Source: Dermacentor variabilis (Eukaryota > Arthropoda > Arachnida > Ixodida > Ixodidae). Taken from it: a stretch of 64,000 nucleotides of DNA. Both the position numbers and the translations under genes were made by a program. The notes beneath the pieces were generated by a model. That model saw only the letters and a list, made by a program, of their open reading frames with translations. It was not told the DNA's origin and ran no database searches. Location of the stretch: assembly GCF_050947875.1 (NCBI RefSeq), contig NW_027460291.1, positions 25,395,868 through 25,459,867 of the forward strand, written 5' to 3'. Positions within the stretch are counted from its first letter, which is position 1; each line of letters opens with the position of its first letter. Below are positions 33,229 through 44,589 of this stretch, piece after piece.

Positions 33229-35188
33229 GAGAACAAAACGAGATCATCTGGGCAACCAGCCAAAACTTATGAAAAATGTGGTCTCTGGCTCCCAACTCTT
33301 TGTACAGGACTGCGTTAAATGATCTGGTTACTACCCGCACAAGTTACAAAAAAATATTGCTTCCGAGTTCTTCCTAATGTGTGTTCACACGATCACTCAA
33401 GCTGGAACTTGCAGTACGCTGGAATTTTCTTTGTCATTTCCAATAGCGACTTTCAAAAGAGGGGTACAGGGGACCATACACTTTGAGTGTCATCTTTTGT
33501 CACTGACACAGGGTTGGCTGTTCAACGCCAGCGGTCCGTTAGTTCCGCGGCGCGGGTTTTGCGCCGGCTAGAGAGATGGCGCCAAGCACCATGACCAATC
33601 CAGCAGCGTCCGGTGCGCAACGGATAGCTGTTAGGCCGGGACCACACTTACAATGAGGTTCTGTTCAAAACAGGTTCGTGTGTAGTCAGGTGTGCTGTTG
33701 CGAACTTGCGCTACACTCATTTGAAGTTTGTGGCCAGTGTCATCTCCAACCAATCTGGTTTGTCTGTGGTCATATGGTTATTATGTACTCTTGATTACGG
33801 GAGAGCCATATCTTTTTCCTATCGATTATTCTGCTTTATTTGCTTGACTCTCTCCCGCATAATTTCTTGGGGCACCGGGACTTCTAACATATTTCAAATA
33901 TGGGTTAACTTATTCTCATGTTAGCATGAGCTGCTGCTTCGGTATTACTGCAGCCACCTCTTTCAGCTCGTGTTTCTTTTTTCATTTGCCTTGCTTCAGA
34001 CGCAAGATATCGCTATTTAAATATGTTGCAATTTGTTCCTGGCAAAGCATGAAGACTCTCCAGCAAGGATGATAAAGGAAACTTCTTCCAGTAAACGGGA
34101 TATTCAAATATGCGTGAAGAAGGAATGTGGCAGGCTCGTTGTTATTGGAAAGGAGAGTTGACGAATTTACAGAAAGAGTGCTAAAATTGTTGTAACTATG
34201 ACGGCGTGCCCTGTGGTTCCGTGCAATGGAATTACTGAAGCCACTATATTTCACGGAGAAATATGAAGGCCTGTTATTTCGGTGCCATGGAAGGAAATTA
34301 CTACTGCATTTTTATTGTACCTTCCTGTATATGTGATGGCGTGTTTTTGCAGTGCCGTTATATAAAATTAGATGCATCTGTATTTTTACGCGAAAATAGC
34401 GGTGCCTTACTGCAGTGCTTTGCAAAGAAATTACGGACGCCGGTAGATTTTACGAGTAGTTCTTGGCAGCCGATGATGCCGAGTAGAGTCAAATAAAAAC
34501 ATCTGTGCATTTTTTAGGCTGTATGTCAGGCCAGCTTCTCAATTCAAGGTACTGCTGTGTGGCTCCTGTTCTCGTGACCAAGTTCCCAGTGGAAACGACA
34601 GAGACACAGGTAGAATAAGTTATTGCGGCTGTTCCTGGCCAAACAACTAAAGCGGCTCGCTAGCGCTTCTTTCCCGAATGCCGATTCCTTTGGCGCTTTC
34701 CCCACTTGTCGCATTCAGTGGTTTCTCTGTATGAAGAATTTCCCTTGACATTCATTTATGTATAGGAGTGATTCCTCAGAGATGTGAACACGGACACGGA
34801 CACCAAATACGTACACATACATAAGCTGGCATAGGTGAACGCGCGTTTGTAGTGAACGAGTGTTCTTTATCTGCATTCATAATGTTGTACTGCAAAAGCG
34901 AAGGACCATCTGTGCAGGACCTCGCAGACGATGTGTAACATCTTGAAATGAGCAAGGATGCACAACGCAGCGCTTCAGTTCGCACGCTTGTAAACTACTC
35001 GTTTAATTCACAGCCCCTGACTGGGGGATTATGGGGGTTAACGGAGCTTTATGACTGGGCTTGATGTGCAAGAGAAGTGAAATAACGGGTTACATCATTC
35101 GGTTTCGTAAATTTTGCCAAGAATGAGACTGCCGATTATTTTATGAATGTGTCTGTTCTATGTATATTACTTACTAGCAAAAGTTCAG
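33229..35188. other. Two kilobases without recognised genes
   Basis: Frames of 60-90 codons on both strands look like chance. An AATAAA occurs at 34491-34496 after a 77-codon plus frame, without splice or domain support. No repeat family is recognised. Confidence 0.35.
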
Positions 35189-35276
35189 TGATATAGTCAC
35201 AGTCTTAACGTGGGAAGAAGAGGACGCTGATAATGGCCTTGGGGGCGACGAAGGAGAGTTAGTTTTTTTTTAGTCA
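35189..35276 (+). repeat. Partial extra copy of gypsy LTR start
   Basis: It reads TGATATAGTCACAGTC...GTGGGAAGAAGAGGACGCTG...GGCCTTGGGGG and stops at the T-rich run. This matches the first ~85 bp of the LTR that begins at 35277. The 5' LTR therefore has its front half duplicated in tandem. Confidence 0.75.
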
Positions 35277-35435
35277 TGATGTCACAGTTTTTAACATGGG
35301 GAGAGGAGGACGTTCATGATGGCCTTGGGGACGACGAAGAAGAGATGAGCTTTTCTTTTTTTGCGGCTCTAGCTGGTTGGCTCCGTCATTAAACGCTATC
35401 TGTGAATAGCCGTACGCTTCTTCCTTCCCGTAACA
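35277..35435 (+). repeat. 5' LTR of Ty3/gypsy element (159 bp)
   Basis: Starts TGATGTCACAG and ends CCTTCCCGTAACA, the TG...CA ends expected of LTRs. The same length and ends are found at 40272-40430. The two copies differ at many positions, so the insertion is old. The primer-binding site should start just after 35435, but I cannot assign the tRNA. Confidence 0.85.
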
Positions 35436-35489
35436 TCATTGGTGGAGTTGCGCAAGACGGAGCTCCGCAGTGGACGTAACCTGGTCGCC

Positions 35490-36450
35490 ATGTCATCCGA
35501 ACGAGAGTCTTCAACCACGGCCCCGTCGTCGCCACCGACGGTCATATTTGCCCAGCTTCGCGACGCCGGCATGTTTTCCGGGATTGACAACGTTAACGTC
35601 GATGTCTGATTGCAGAATTACCAACGGGTCAGCGCCCACAACCGGTGGGATACCACGCTTATGCTCGCTAATATAATATTCTACTTAATGACAACAGCCT
35701 GGGTTTGGTTCGAGACACATGAAGAAGATATTACAAGTTGGGACCAGTGCAAACAGAAGCTTAAAGATTTGTTCGGCAAGCCTGTCGGCCGCCAACGTGC
35801 TGCAAAGAAGGACCTTGGGCCCGCGCAGAAACGTCCACTGAGTCTTACGTGGCGTACATCCAAGACGTCCTCGCTCTTTGCCACAAAGTGGATACTAATA
35901 TGGCAGAGGCAGACAAGGTCAGCCACGTTTTAAAAGGCATTGCGGACGACGCGGTTAACCTGCTAGTTTACAAGAATATAAGAACGGTCAATGAGATCAA
36001 TAACGAATGTCGCCACTTCGAAGACGCGAGAAGCCGTCGCATAGTTCTGCAGTTTACGCGTCCACCCAATACCGCAGCTTCATCGACGTGCGAAGACATT
36101 TGTCTACCGCGTGAGCCCACCTCCTCCGAGAACGTCATAAGTATCGTCCGGCGAGAAATCGAAGCAGCGCCTCCTGCCACACCAGTGACGCAGTCCTTTG
36201 ACGATTCTCGGCCGCTCGTGTCTCTCATACCGCCGGTCATTCGCCAAGAACTTGCCAATGTAGGTCTTCCGTCTATCTGCTCCGCCAGCCAGCCTGACTG
36301 CTTCGTCTGCTGGGTCGGCCCCTGTTCACCGGAGCCAATACGGTCAAAATTCGAGACATCGCAACCCAGCCGAATGGCAGACACATGATGATAGACCCAT
36401 CTGCTTTTATTGTGGACGTGTGGGCCACATCTCTTGCCACTGTCGAAGTT
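35490..36450 (+). pseudogene. Gypsy gag remnant
   Basis: The ATG at 35490 opens MSSERESSTTAPSSPP, typical of arthropod gypsy gag, but a stop follows after 39 codons. The capsid region continues in two other frames (WVWFETHEEDITSWDQCKQK, 35700; AYIQDVLALCHKVD...SHVLKGIADDA, 35850). A CCHC zinc knuckle (CFYCGRVGHISCHC) lies at about 36402-36443. At least two frameshifts separate these parts. The product would have coated element RNA. Confidence 0.75.
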
Positions 36451-36646
36451 TCTGGCTAGCCCACTTCCGACCAAGCTTCCCCACCTACCGCCGCTCTCCG
36501 CTGAATCCTCGCCCACCTCCACTGTCCACCGAGGTTGAAGACTCACCTGAAACCGCTCGAGCCAGTGGTACTGGCCGCTCGCCATTACCACACAGTCCCT
36601 GCTCCCGTTCGCCCCAGCGCCGTCGCTCCCCGTCCCGACCTTACCG

Positions 36647-37170
36647 TTGTCACTCTTCGATGGGAAACTAACTGGGGCAGCTCCTCGAGGTGACGCTGCT
36701 CTAGCAACCCGGCCTGAAACTATTCTGCTGAGCCTGCCCACTTATCGCAACCTTATGTACGCGGACGTGGATGGCTTGCCCGTTACAGCATCCATCGACA
36801 CTGTAGCGCGAAATTCGATCATGAGTGCGCAGCTTCGAACGCGCTTGAAGAAAGTACTTACTCCTGCTCCGATTCGACTGCTCCAGGTCGCCGACGGTGG
36901 ATCTCCGGCTGTGTTTTGCTTAGAATGTGTACTGCACGTGTGAGTGCCGCTGGCCGCCACACGTCCGTTTTGTTTAGTGTGCTCGAACGTTGCTCTCATG
37001 ATGTTAACCTCGGACTCGACTTTTTGACCGTCCATTCTGCTCTGATTGAATGTTCTGCCGGTGTTGTGCAACTTGACCTTCCCCTACCCGTTGTACCTGA
37101 CGGAGACTATGTCCTTACTCTCGCGACTTCAGTCCTGCTTTATGACAATGTCTCCTTCCCACACAATTAG
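36647..37170 (+). pseudogene. Gypsy protease remnant
   Basis: The region ADVDGLPVTASIDTVARNSI corresponds to the retropepsin active site; the usual Asp-Thr-Gly-Ala reads Asp-Thr-Val-Ala. The downstream flap-like part continues in a second frame (DVNLGLDFLTVHSALIE, ~37000) after a shift near 36940. Confidence 0.6.
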
Positions 37171-37529
37171 ACTTACCCCTACCTCTTCCCATAGACCTTC
37201 CTGATCAAGCTACAACTCAACTTTGTTCAGCAGATTTTATTCGCCTCCCCATCTCTAGCAGCAACCCGAATCACTGTTTTAGCCTGCCCACCTTTACCTG
37301 ACGGAGACTATGTCCTTACTCCGGTAACTTCAGTTTTGCTTTCCGACAATGTCTCCTTCCTACGAGCCATCGTTTCTGTAGCGGACAATCAGACATGTCT
37401 GCCGATCCTAAATTTCGGACAGTGCCCCCAAGTACTTCCTCGAGACATGTCTCTTGCCACGTTGTCACCGTTGCACGAGTGCGACATTTCCGCTCTATCG
37501 GTTGCGCCGTCTTCGACCAGTACTCATTC

Positions 37530-38400
37530 AGCGCCTTCTGCATCTGCCCGACCCAAGCACTTTACAAAGATGATTGCACCGGACCTCTCAAGCCAACAAG
37601 CCGCAGAGCTGCGTAGCCTCCACGAGTCATACTCCGACATTTTCGACATGAACGATTGCCTTTTGGGTCAAACTACGGTCGTGAAGCATCGTATAAATAC
37701 CGGCGACGCAACACTTGTTCGCCGACGCCCCTACCGGGTGTCGCTCTCTGAGGGACAAGTTATCCTAGGCGAGGTTGACAAAATGCTTGCCAAAGGGATT
37801 ATTGAACACTCTTCCAGCCCGTAGGTATCCCTTGTTGTTCTCGTCAAAAGGAAGGATAGCAGCTGGCAATTCTGCGTTGACTATCGTCATCTAAACACGA
37901 TCAACAAGAAAGATATATATCCACTTCCCCGCATTGACCATGCTCTGAATTGTCTCCAAGGTGCCACTTATTTTTCATTGATAGGCTTTCGCTCTGGATA
38001 TTGGGAAATAGCCGGGGATGAACTGGACTGCGAAAAACCCTCATTCGTCCCTCCAGACGGCCTATATCAGTTCAGGGTAATGCCTTGTGACTTCTGCAAT
38101 GCCCCGGCAACCTTTGAACGGATGATGGACATGCTCTTGCGTTTCTTGAAGTGGCCCATCTCTTTGTGCTACTTGGCTGACGACATCGTATCCTCTTCAA
38201 CTTTTGCGACCCATCTTGAAAGACTTTCATCTCTTCTTTTTGTTTTTCGCACCGCTGGCTTGCAGCTGAACTCGTCCAAGTGCCACTTCGGTCACCGCCA
38301 AATTACCGTGCTCGGACATCTCTTCCATTCGTCAGGCATTCGCCCTGACTTCGCTAAGTTACCCTTACCAACATGTGCGAAACTTGTTCGTAGCTTTCTT
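37530..38400 (+). pseudogene. Gypsy reverse transcriptase remnant
   Basis: The expected blocks are seen: an N-terminal part (LHESYSDIFDMND), RRRPYRVS, a stop at 37822, then WQFCVDYRHLNTINKKDIYP (37866) and FRVMPCDFCNAPATFERMMD. The catalytic box reads CYLADDIV, one residue longer than the usual YLDD. The connection continues as GHRQITVLGHLFHSSGIRPD. It is inactive as written. Confidence 0.85.
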
Positions 38401-38539
38401 GGCCTTTGCTATTACTTCCGTAGGTTTGTGGAAAATTTCACCCATTCTGTACGTCCCCTGACCGACGTCCCCAAGAAAGAATTCCTTTCTGCTGGTGTTC
38501 TGAACAAGTGTCTGGTTAGTCAGACCTTATCACGCTGCT

Positions 38540-39030
38540 CACCATACCATCTGTTCACGCCCACTTTGCCACCTCCGCTCCGACAGAAATCCGTACTGAC
38601 GTCAGTGGCTACGGCATCGGCGCAATTTTACCTCTCCGCCAATGTGGGCCCTACCGCGTTATCACCTACGCCAGCCGTCTCCTTTCTCCGGCTGAGCACA
38701 ATTACTCGATTACTGAGCGCGAGTGTCCCGCCCTTATTTGGGCGGTGGGCAAGTTCCAACCCTGCATATATGGTCGACGATTTGCAGTTACAACCGATCA
38801 CCATGCCTTTTGCTGACTTTCTTTCTTCAAGGATCCCACCGGACGCATCGGTCGCTGGGCCCTACGGCTGCAGGAATACACATACACTGTGGTCTACAAG
38901 TCGGGTCGTCTACATCAGGACCCCTACTGCCTGTCTCGTCATCCCGTCGATGCAGCGGCCGGTTTAGTGGATTTCGCACCAATTTGCGTTATTTTGCTCT
39001 TCGCCTTGATAGACATTGGTGCTGAACAAT
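38540..39030 (+). pseudogene. Gypsy RNase H remnant
   Basis: After a frameshift near 38480 the RNase H frame runs as TDVSGYGIGAIL...YASRLLSPAEHNYSITERE and TDHHAFCWL, then [20 protein letters not shown]. The leading catalytic Asp (TDVSGYG) and the Glu (TERE) are present. The true frame overlaps a longer but meaningless frame. Confidence 0.8.
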
Positions 39031-39098
39031 GACGCGATGAATCGTAACGGCAGCTTATCGAACACCCGCTCTCTGATCCGTCTCACCCATCCTTTCAC

Positions 39099-40130
39099 AT
39101 GTTCGTGCTGCAGAATGACACCTTGCATCGCCGCAACATACACCCCGACAGGCCCGAGCTCCTAACGGTCATTCCGTCTCATCTTCGACAGACTATGCTT
39201 CAGCAACTGCAGGACGTTCCCACAGCTGGAAACCTTGGCGTGTCACGGACCTATGACCGAATTCGGCAACGGTGTTTGTGGCTCCGTCTCCAGTGCTCCG
39301 TCCGGCGCTATGTTGCCGCGTGTGGGTCGTGTCAACGCCCGAGAAGACCAGCTGTGCATCCGGATGGTCTGCTGCAGTCTTTGGATATACCGACCGACCC
39401 TTTTTTTCGCGTTAGCACGGATTTCCGAGGACCATTTCCTATTTTAAATGACGGAAATGGGTGGATTGCCGTCGCTACGGACTATACAACCCGCTGTGCC
39501 ATTACTAGAGCCCTAACGATCAGCTGCACTGCAGACGTCGCTGACTTCCTGCTTCACGACGTTATCTTATGCCACGGTGCACCTCGTCAACTTCCCACCG
39601 ATAGCGAAAGCTGCTTTCTTGCCGAAATCATAGACGACTTACTTCGATCATGTGCAACTAAACACAAGCTTGCTACCGCTTACCATCCTCAAACGAACGG
39701 TCTTACCGAACGCCTGAACCGCACATTAACAGACATGATAGCAATGTATGCTTTTTCCGATCATCGTGACTGGGATACTGCTCTACCATTTGTCACGTTC
39801 GCCTACAATTCCTCGCGCCACGACACAGCTGGCTACTGACCCTTCTATCTCCTCTGCGGCCACGACCCGACTTTGCCTGTCGAGACTCTCCTTTCGACCA
39901 CACTCGACTCGCCGACAAAGTACACTCAGGATATCGTATCCACAGTGACCTTAGCACACCAGATTGCCCGCATTCGTGTTTCTGCTTCACAGACACGATA
40001 GAAGGGCCGTTACGGCCAGTGCCATCACGACGTGGAGTACGAACCAGGTGCTCTTGTGCTTGTTCGGTCTCCAACTCGGCATGTTGGTCTTTCGGAGAAA
40101 CTTCTGTCGCGATACTATGGCCCTTGAAGC
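39099..40130 (+). pseudogene. Gypsy integrase remnant
   Basis: The N-terminal zinc domain reads GNLGVSRTYDRIRQR...CGSCQR, with an Asn where the second zinc His is expected. The core has STDFRGPFP (first Asp), PTDSESCF (second Asp) and TNGLTERLNRTL (Glu), so the DDE triad is present. A stop at 39837-39839 cuts the core from the C-terminal part (LLCGHDPTLPVETLL, then LVRSPTRHVGLSEKLLSRYY in a shifted frame, ~40055). Confidence 0.85.
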
Positions 40131-40271
40131 ATCCGTCGCCACGTGACTCCTGTCATATATGAAGTCTCCCCACTAGGTGCCACCGTCCCTTTACCTCTCT
40201 CTCACTTCATCCACATCAGCGGTCTCAATGACAGATGAGCCGCGCCAATAAGGTGCTTTTTCTGACGGGGG

Positions 40272-40430
40272 TGATGTCACAGTCTGTAATGTGGGAGGAA
40301 GAGGACGCTGATGGTGGCCTTGGGGACGACGAAGAAGAGTTGAGTTTTTTTTTTTCACGGCTCCAGGCTGGTTGGCTCCGCAATTAAAAGCTATCTGTGA
40401 ATAACCGTAGGCTTCTTCCTTCCCGTAACA
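40272..40430 (+). repeat. 3' LTR of Ty3/gypsy element (159 bp)
   Basis: Preceded by the purine tract GACGGGGG (40264-40271), a fitting polypurine primer. It starts TGATGTCACAG and ends CCGTAACA. The bases next to the two outer ends do not match, so no target duplication supports the 35277 boundary. This may relate to the extra partial LTR upstream. Confidence 0.88.
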
Positions 40431-40817
40431 ATATCATCACGTTCAAGCCGCTGTCGTCAGCATCAAATAAAAAGAACGGTTTCGGTAAGAGGTCGGCCGG
40501 TCTAAGCATGGAGGACAGCGCAATCATGTACACACAAATAAGCACTGCAGTATGCCTTAGAAAAATATCAACGCAATAAGCAACTATAGAATGTCAATAA
40601 AATCAGTAAACGTGACGTTTAATTGACAGCTGTGTGATGCTTTGGACACGTCTTCAACCGGAAGTACTTGCAACTCCCTTTTTTCGCAATCATAATTTCT
40701 CCATATAATACGTGCGGAGCAGTTTGCTTTATCTGTTTCTGGCTCGGCTTCTTGCATCAATCGTAAGATGTACCCGTAACAAATCATGAAACAGTCCACA
40801 GGTGTTGCTTAATAAAG
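40431..40817 (-). other. Likely 3' untranslated region of SLC22 gene
   Basis: It directly follows the stop codon at 40818 on the minus strand. An ATTAAA-type signal (minus CAATTAAACG, about 40617-40626) could direct cleavage. No other gene is seen between it and the gypsy LTR. Confidence 0.45.
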
Positions 40818-40947
40818 TCACGGCCTTCGTTTTCCGTCCACTGACGCTCTTTCAATGGATTCCACCTCTTCAGTAGTTTTCATGGAAAGGAATTCTTCGT
40901 TCAGCTTGTCCAAGTCAATCGCCTTCATTTCTGTGTCATTCTTTATG
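40818..40947 (-). CDS. SLC22-type transporter, last exon
   Basis: The minus-strand acceptor CTTGTCATGCAG opens an exon whose first base completes the split codon left by the exon at 42747 (AG|C, Ser). The 43 further codons are charged (MKAIDLDKLNEEFLSMKTTE and onward, ending GKRRP) and end in TGA at 40818-40820. This fits the cytoplasmic C-terminal tail after transmembrane helix 12 in the SLC22 family. The phase fit across a 1.8 kb intron, an acidic/basic tail and a stop followed by a poly(A)-like signal make the call stronger than any one of them alone. Transcript evidence is lacking. Confidence 0.65.
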
Positions 40948-41608
40948 CTGCATGACAAGACGAATCTCGGTTAGCATCCAGAAATCAATCGTCACTTACT
41001 GGTTTCGCTGGCACACAGCGAATTTCGCACATGCAACAATATCTATGTTCTAAAATTACAAAACACAACAGATGACAGCTAACACAAAAGCTCGAAGGCA
41101 GGCAGGCACTCGAGAAATGACTCGCTGTAAGAAGTCGTAGCTAGGGACCAACTCCGATGCCCTATGCTGAAATACATGTAAAACATAAACGCTTTTTTGA
41201 AACAAGCAGCGTACCGCTTTAAACAAAATTTGTGCCATTTGAGAGAAAATGTCGTATTCTTTAGCGAATGCAGCCAGTAAAGTTTTAATTTGCTACCTTG
41301 CATTTTTCGAATTCAGAAACCTTGCTAAGATTCTAAAATATCGAAGCACGAATTTTACAAATACCTAACTCTTCACCACAAATAGATATTGTAATTCTCA
41401 TGCAATTTAAAGCAGGTAAACTTATTGTATGAATTCGAAGCACACATCGAATTGTGACAACGCTTTCACGATGTTACGAGGAATTTACGATAGTCTTATT
41501 CAATAATTAGCAGCATATTGGAAAGCGGTTTAGAATGCATCGATTCCATCCGCTTTAGATGTCTTAGTAGGTGGAGTTTACATATTTGTGATATCATTAA
41601 ATGTTATT

Positions 41609-41668
41609 GAGAGAGAGAGATAAAACTTTATCTCTCTCTCTCTCACAAAATTTTTGTGAGAGAGAGGG
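41609..41668. repeat. GA/TC double palindrome
   Basis: Two overlapping inverted repeats share a TC-rich centre. GAGAGAGATAAA pairs with TTTATCTCTCTC, and TCTCTCTCACAAAA pairs with TTTTGTGAGAGAGA. It can form two alternative hairpins and, being purine/pyrimidine-pure in halves, H-DNA. Confidence 0.75.
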
Positions 41669-41689
41669 ATAAATATACACAATAATCTC

Positions 41690-42140
41690 ACAATATATTT
41701 CTCACAAAACGAGAAACCCCCTACACAGCTCGAGCTCCTGAGACTTGGTGTGTTCCTCAACTTCGGACTAATTATGGCCAGCAAATGTTATGCTACTGGC
41801 TGCCCAGTCTACTCAATGATCTTACCAGATGCAATATCGATGTGTTGACTTGTTCCGCGAAAAATCTGCGTGATATGTTCCTCCAATCTTGACTGTGTAC
41901 CGTTGTACTTAGTGATCTTTTGCCCTTAGTGCTTTTGCTCTTCTCTCTTTTCTTCCCTTCTTTTTTTCTCTTTTTTTTCCCTTACCGTTTCCCACCTGCA
42001 CTGCTGCTGCCATTGTAAACGGAACCTGGGGCCAGTCAAGCTGCTTCTCCGCAGCTTTTTTCCCCTTGTTTTTCCGCCACAACCATGTACCTCCTTGCTT
42101 GTGGAAACAAATAAATAAATAAAAAAATAAATAAATTATG
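41690..42140 (+). mobile_element. LINE 3' end with (AAATA)n tail
   Basis: A coding end RTNYGQQMLCYWLPSLLND...CNIDVLTCSAKNLRDMFL is followed by a T/C-rich 3' region and the tail AAATAAATAAATAAAAAAAT at 42108-42137. The same end domain, in another version (NYSPQMLKNNLPRLLKAYKK), is seen at 52045. I cannot fix the clade; CR1-like is most likely. Confidence 0.55.
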
Positions 42141-42746
42141 TCCTTGATGGGGTTAAGGGGTGGCGGGGGTCGGGAGACTAACCCCCAATCCCCCCCTTCC
42201 TCAGACGGCGGCCAGTCCTTGCTTTCTGGCGGTACCAATGTTATTTGCGAGTTTTAAAATTCTAACAGTTTTCGTAAAGAAATTTATTGCCTAAATATAG
42301 AGAGCTCAGCCTATTGAAGCCCCCCCCACCCCAACAGATGAAATTTTCTTTGAATAAAGGAAGCATAATCAAAATCGGTGCAGTTGTTGACTGGAAAAAT
42401 GGTTTCGTCGTTTCCATGTGTTTAGATTAAAGCTTCTAAGTTAAAGCTTTCCCTTATTCTACTACAAAACGTCCCTCCATTCTCCAGACAGCCGCATGAC
42501 GAAATCGATTTCTCGTAAAACTCTTGTTCCCTAGTACGTCATGCAAGGGCCGGTGAATTCCTTGTGTACATGATTCCTTTACTAGCATCCCCGCAACGCA
42601 GCGACCTAAGCGATGCTCATACCGTAATCTCAGTAGACCACATTCATCATAGTATTCCGGGCAACGAATAAGTGCGGCCAAAAACGGCTGTGCCATTACT
42701 ACCGCGTAGTTTCCTTATAGCACGTACAAGTCACACTTTATCTTAC

Positions 42747-42883
42747 CTTCTTTTCTTGACATCATCCACAGTGTCGGGAAGCGTCATCTTGAAAGTTTCT
42801 GGTAGCATAAGGGCCAGCAGCACAGACAGCACACAGACGACGCAGTCCACTGCTTTGGGAGCCCAAGGCCCTATTATGACAGC
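42747..42883 (-). CDS. SLC22-type transporter, penultimate exon
   Basis: A 137 bp exon between the acceptor CGAATTCCAG and the donor GTAAGATA (minus strand). It starts in phase 0, matching the exon at 54728, and leaves phase 2, matching 40947. It encodes the last transmembrane helix (VDCVVCVLSVLLALM) and then LPETFKMTLPDT, the LPET-x4-LPDT sequence typical of the end of helix 12 in SLC22 organic cation, carnitine and anion transporters, and a basic KKRR. This is the diagnostic part of the gene. Confidence 0.8.
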
Positions 42884-43586
42884 CTGGAATTCGTAGAACA
42901 TTGTCAGTATCGTCATTAAATAATCTTATATGCGGAAACCATTTAGTCTCCATCGTATTAGTCCATCAAAAAAAATCTTTGTAAACTTACGGGCTTTTTT
43001 ACTATTTTCTAATAGTCAACATGAAGTTGAATAGCCCCTAAACAAAAAAGTCAAAAAGCAAATAGGGCCATTCCTGCATCTTTCTTTCGTCCTTGTCGTA
43101 AAACCTGCAATACAAAGGAACAGCTGCCTTATTCCGCAGAGTTCCAGTTTTTCTCTTCTTTGCCTTAGCATTGGCACTAAATAATCTGTCATTGATCTTC
43201 CGGAAACATGAACGCATAATTTTTCGACCCCGATTTGTAATTGCTCCAGCAATTGGGCACAAAGAACTTATTAGACATATCCTGGCATGAACGTAATCCA
43301 CATTACGCGGCAACAAAGGCTTTCCGGACATACAACCGCAATCGCAGCCCAAGCGCAGAGACTACATGCACGGTTCACGTCCAGAAAGAAAGTGCGCTCG
43401 GAAGAATGTCGCAGCATGCCAGGACTTTTCTAACCCCGAAGCTATCCAAGGAGCGGCAGGGTTCCCGGAACTAATCGAATTGTTATCACCGTCATCCCCA
43501 CTCGGTCTTCCGCGTCTCATTTTACACAGAGGTGTGCTGCTCGTAGCTTCGCAGCACGCTGCGCGGAACTTCTATGTCGGTCTCTT
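42884..43586. other. Intronic, no recognised element
   Basis: Start (3' side) of the 11.8 kb intron of the SLC22 gene. The frames on both strands show no known motif. Confidence 0.4.
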
Positions 43587-44583
43587 TTGCGTGACGTAAC
43601 TCAAGCGGAGAGGGTACAGCCAGAAGGCCTTAGGTTCTCTAGAGGCTGTTGTCTTGGCCACCTTCTCTTCTTAATCTACATTAATGATCTCGCTAATGAT
43701 ATATCTTCTAACATACGCCTATTTGCGGACGATTGTGTTATTTACCGACCCATTAACAATAGCTCAGAGATCCCTGTCCTACAGCGGGACTTGCAAACAG
43801 TTGAAAAAGGTGTAAGGGATGATTAATATCGTTAAATGTAAATAAAACCTCATTAATCTCTTTCCATCATCGGCATTCTTATGTGGCACCCTCATATCTC
43901 TTTGGTAACTGAATAATTTCATCTGTGACATGTTATAAATACCTAGGGCTTATTTTAACGCACGACCTTTAATGGTCGTCTCACATTGCTAAATTAACTA
44001 ACTAGGCTAACCACCCTTAGGCTTTCTCCGGCGAAATCTGAAATTTGCCCCTTCTTCGGTAAAAGCTCTTGCCTACAAATCTGTGGTAAGGCCCAAACTT
44101 GAATACGCAGGCTCACTTTGGGACCCTCATCATACTGATCTTTTTAACTTGCTTTAATCTGTCGAAAGCCGCGCAGCCCGATTTTTCTTCCATGACTATT
44201 CTTCATATACTGGTGTCACTGCGCTAAAATCTAATGCGAATCTTTCTAGTCTAGAAACGAAGCGTCAAGTGTCCACACACATTCTATATCACAAGTTTTA
44301 TTATGCCCCGATTGGTGACAGCCTGATTTCGCCCGCTCACCGCCATTCATACCGGACTAATCATTCAAAGTTAGTGTACCCCCGCATGCGCCCACATCAT
44401 CCCCATCTGCATTCGTTTTTCCCACGTACAGCGAGAAACTGGAATGATCTGCCTGAAGAAGCGGCGGACCCCTCCAGTGCGACTGAGTTCCAGACTGCCA
44501 TCGAACACCTTCTTTGAAGCTGCCCACCCCTCATGTAAAACCCCTTTCCAGGGACATTTGAGGAATAAATAAATAAACAAAAT
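43587..44583 (+). mobile_element. CR1/Jockey-like LINE, 5'-truncated
   Basis: It starts within the reverse transcriptase at GLRFSRGCCLGHLLFLIYIN and NIRLFADDCVIYR (catalytic FADD intact, ~43715). Thumb words follow with stops. The end carries HSYRTNHSKLVYPRMRPHHP and FFPRTARNWNDLPEE (44340-44460), with a GTTTATTTATT-complement tail (AATAAATAAATAAAC, 44564-44578). It sits tail-to-tail with the I-clade LINE on the other strand. Confidence 0.75.
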
Positions 44584-44589
44584 AGAAAA

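Larger units (their letters stand above)
40948..42746 (-). other. Last intron of SLC22 gene
   Basis: The 1.8 kb intron runs from GTAAGATA (42746) to CATGCAG. It contains the GA-rich cruciform at 41609 and a LINE 3' fragment at 41690-42140. Confidence 0.6.

Noticed and set aside
35968..36741. 257-codon minus frame opposite gypsy gag
   Set aside because: Shadow of the gag/protease region; the zinc knuckle and protease motifs are on the plus strand.
38723..39025. Frames overlapping gypsy RNase H
   Set aside because: Off-frame readings; the catalytic motifs are in the third plus frame.
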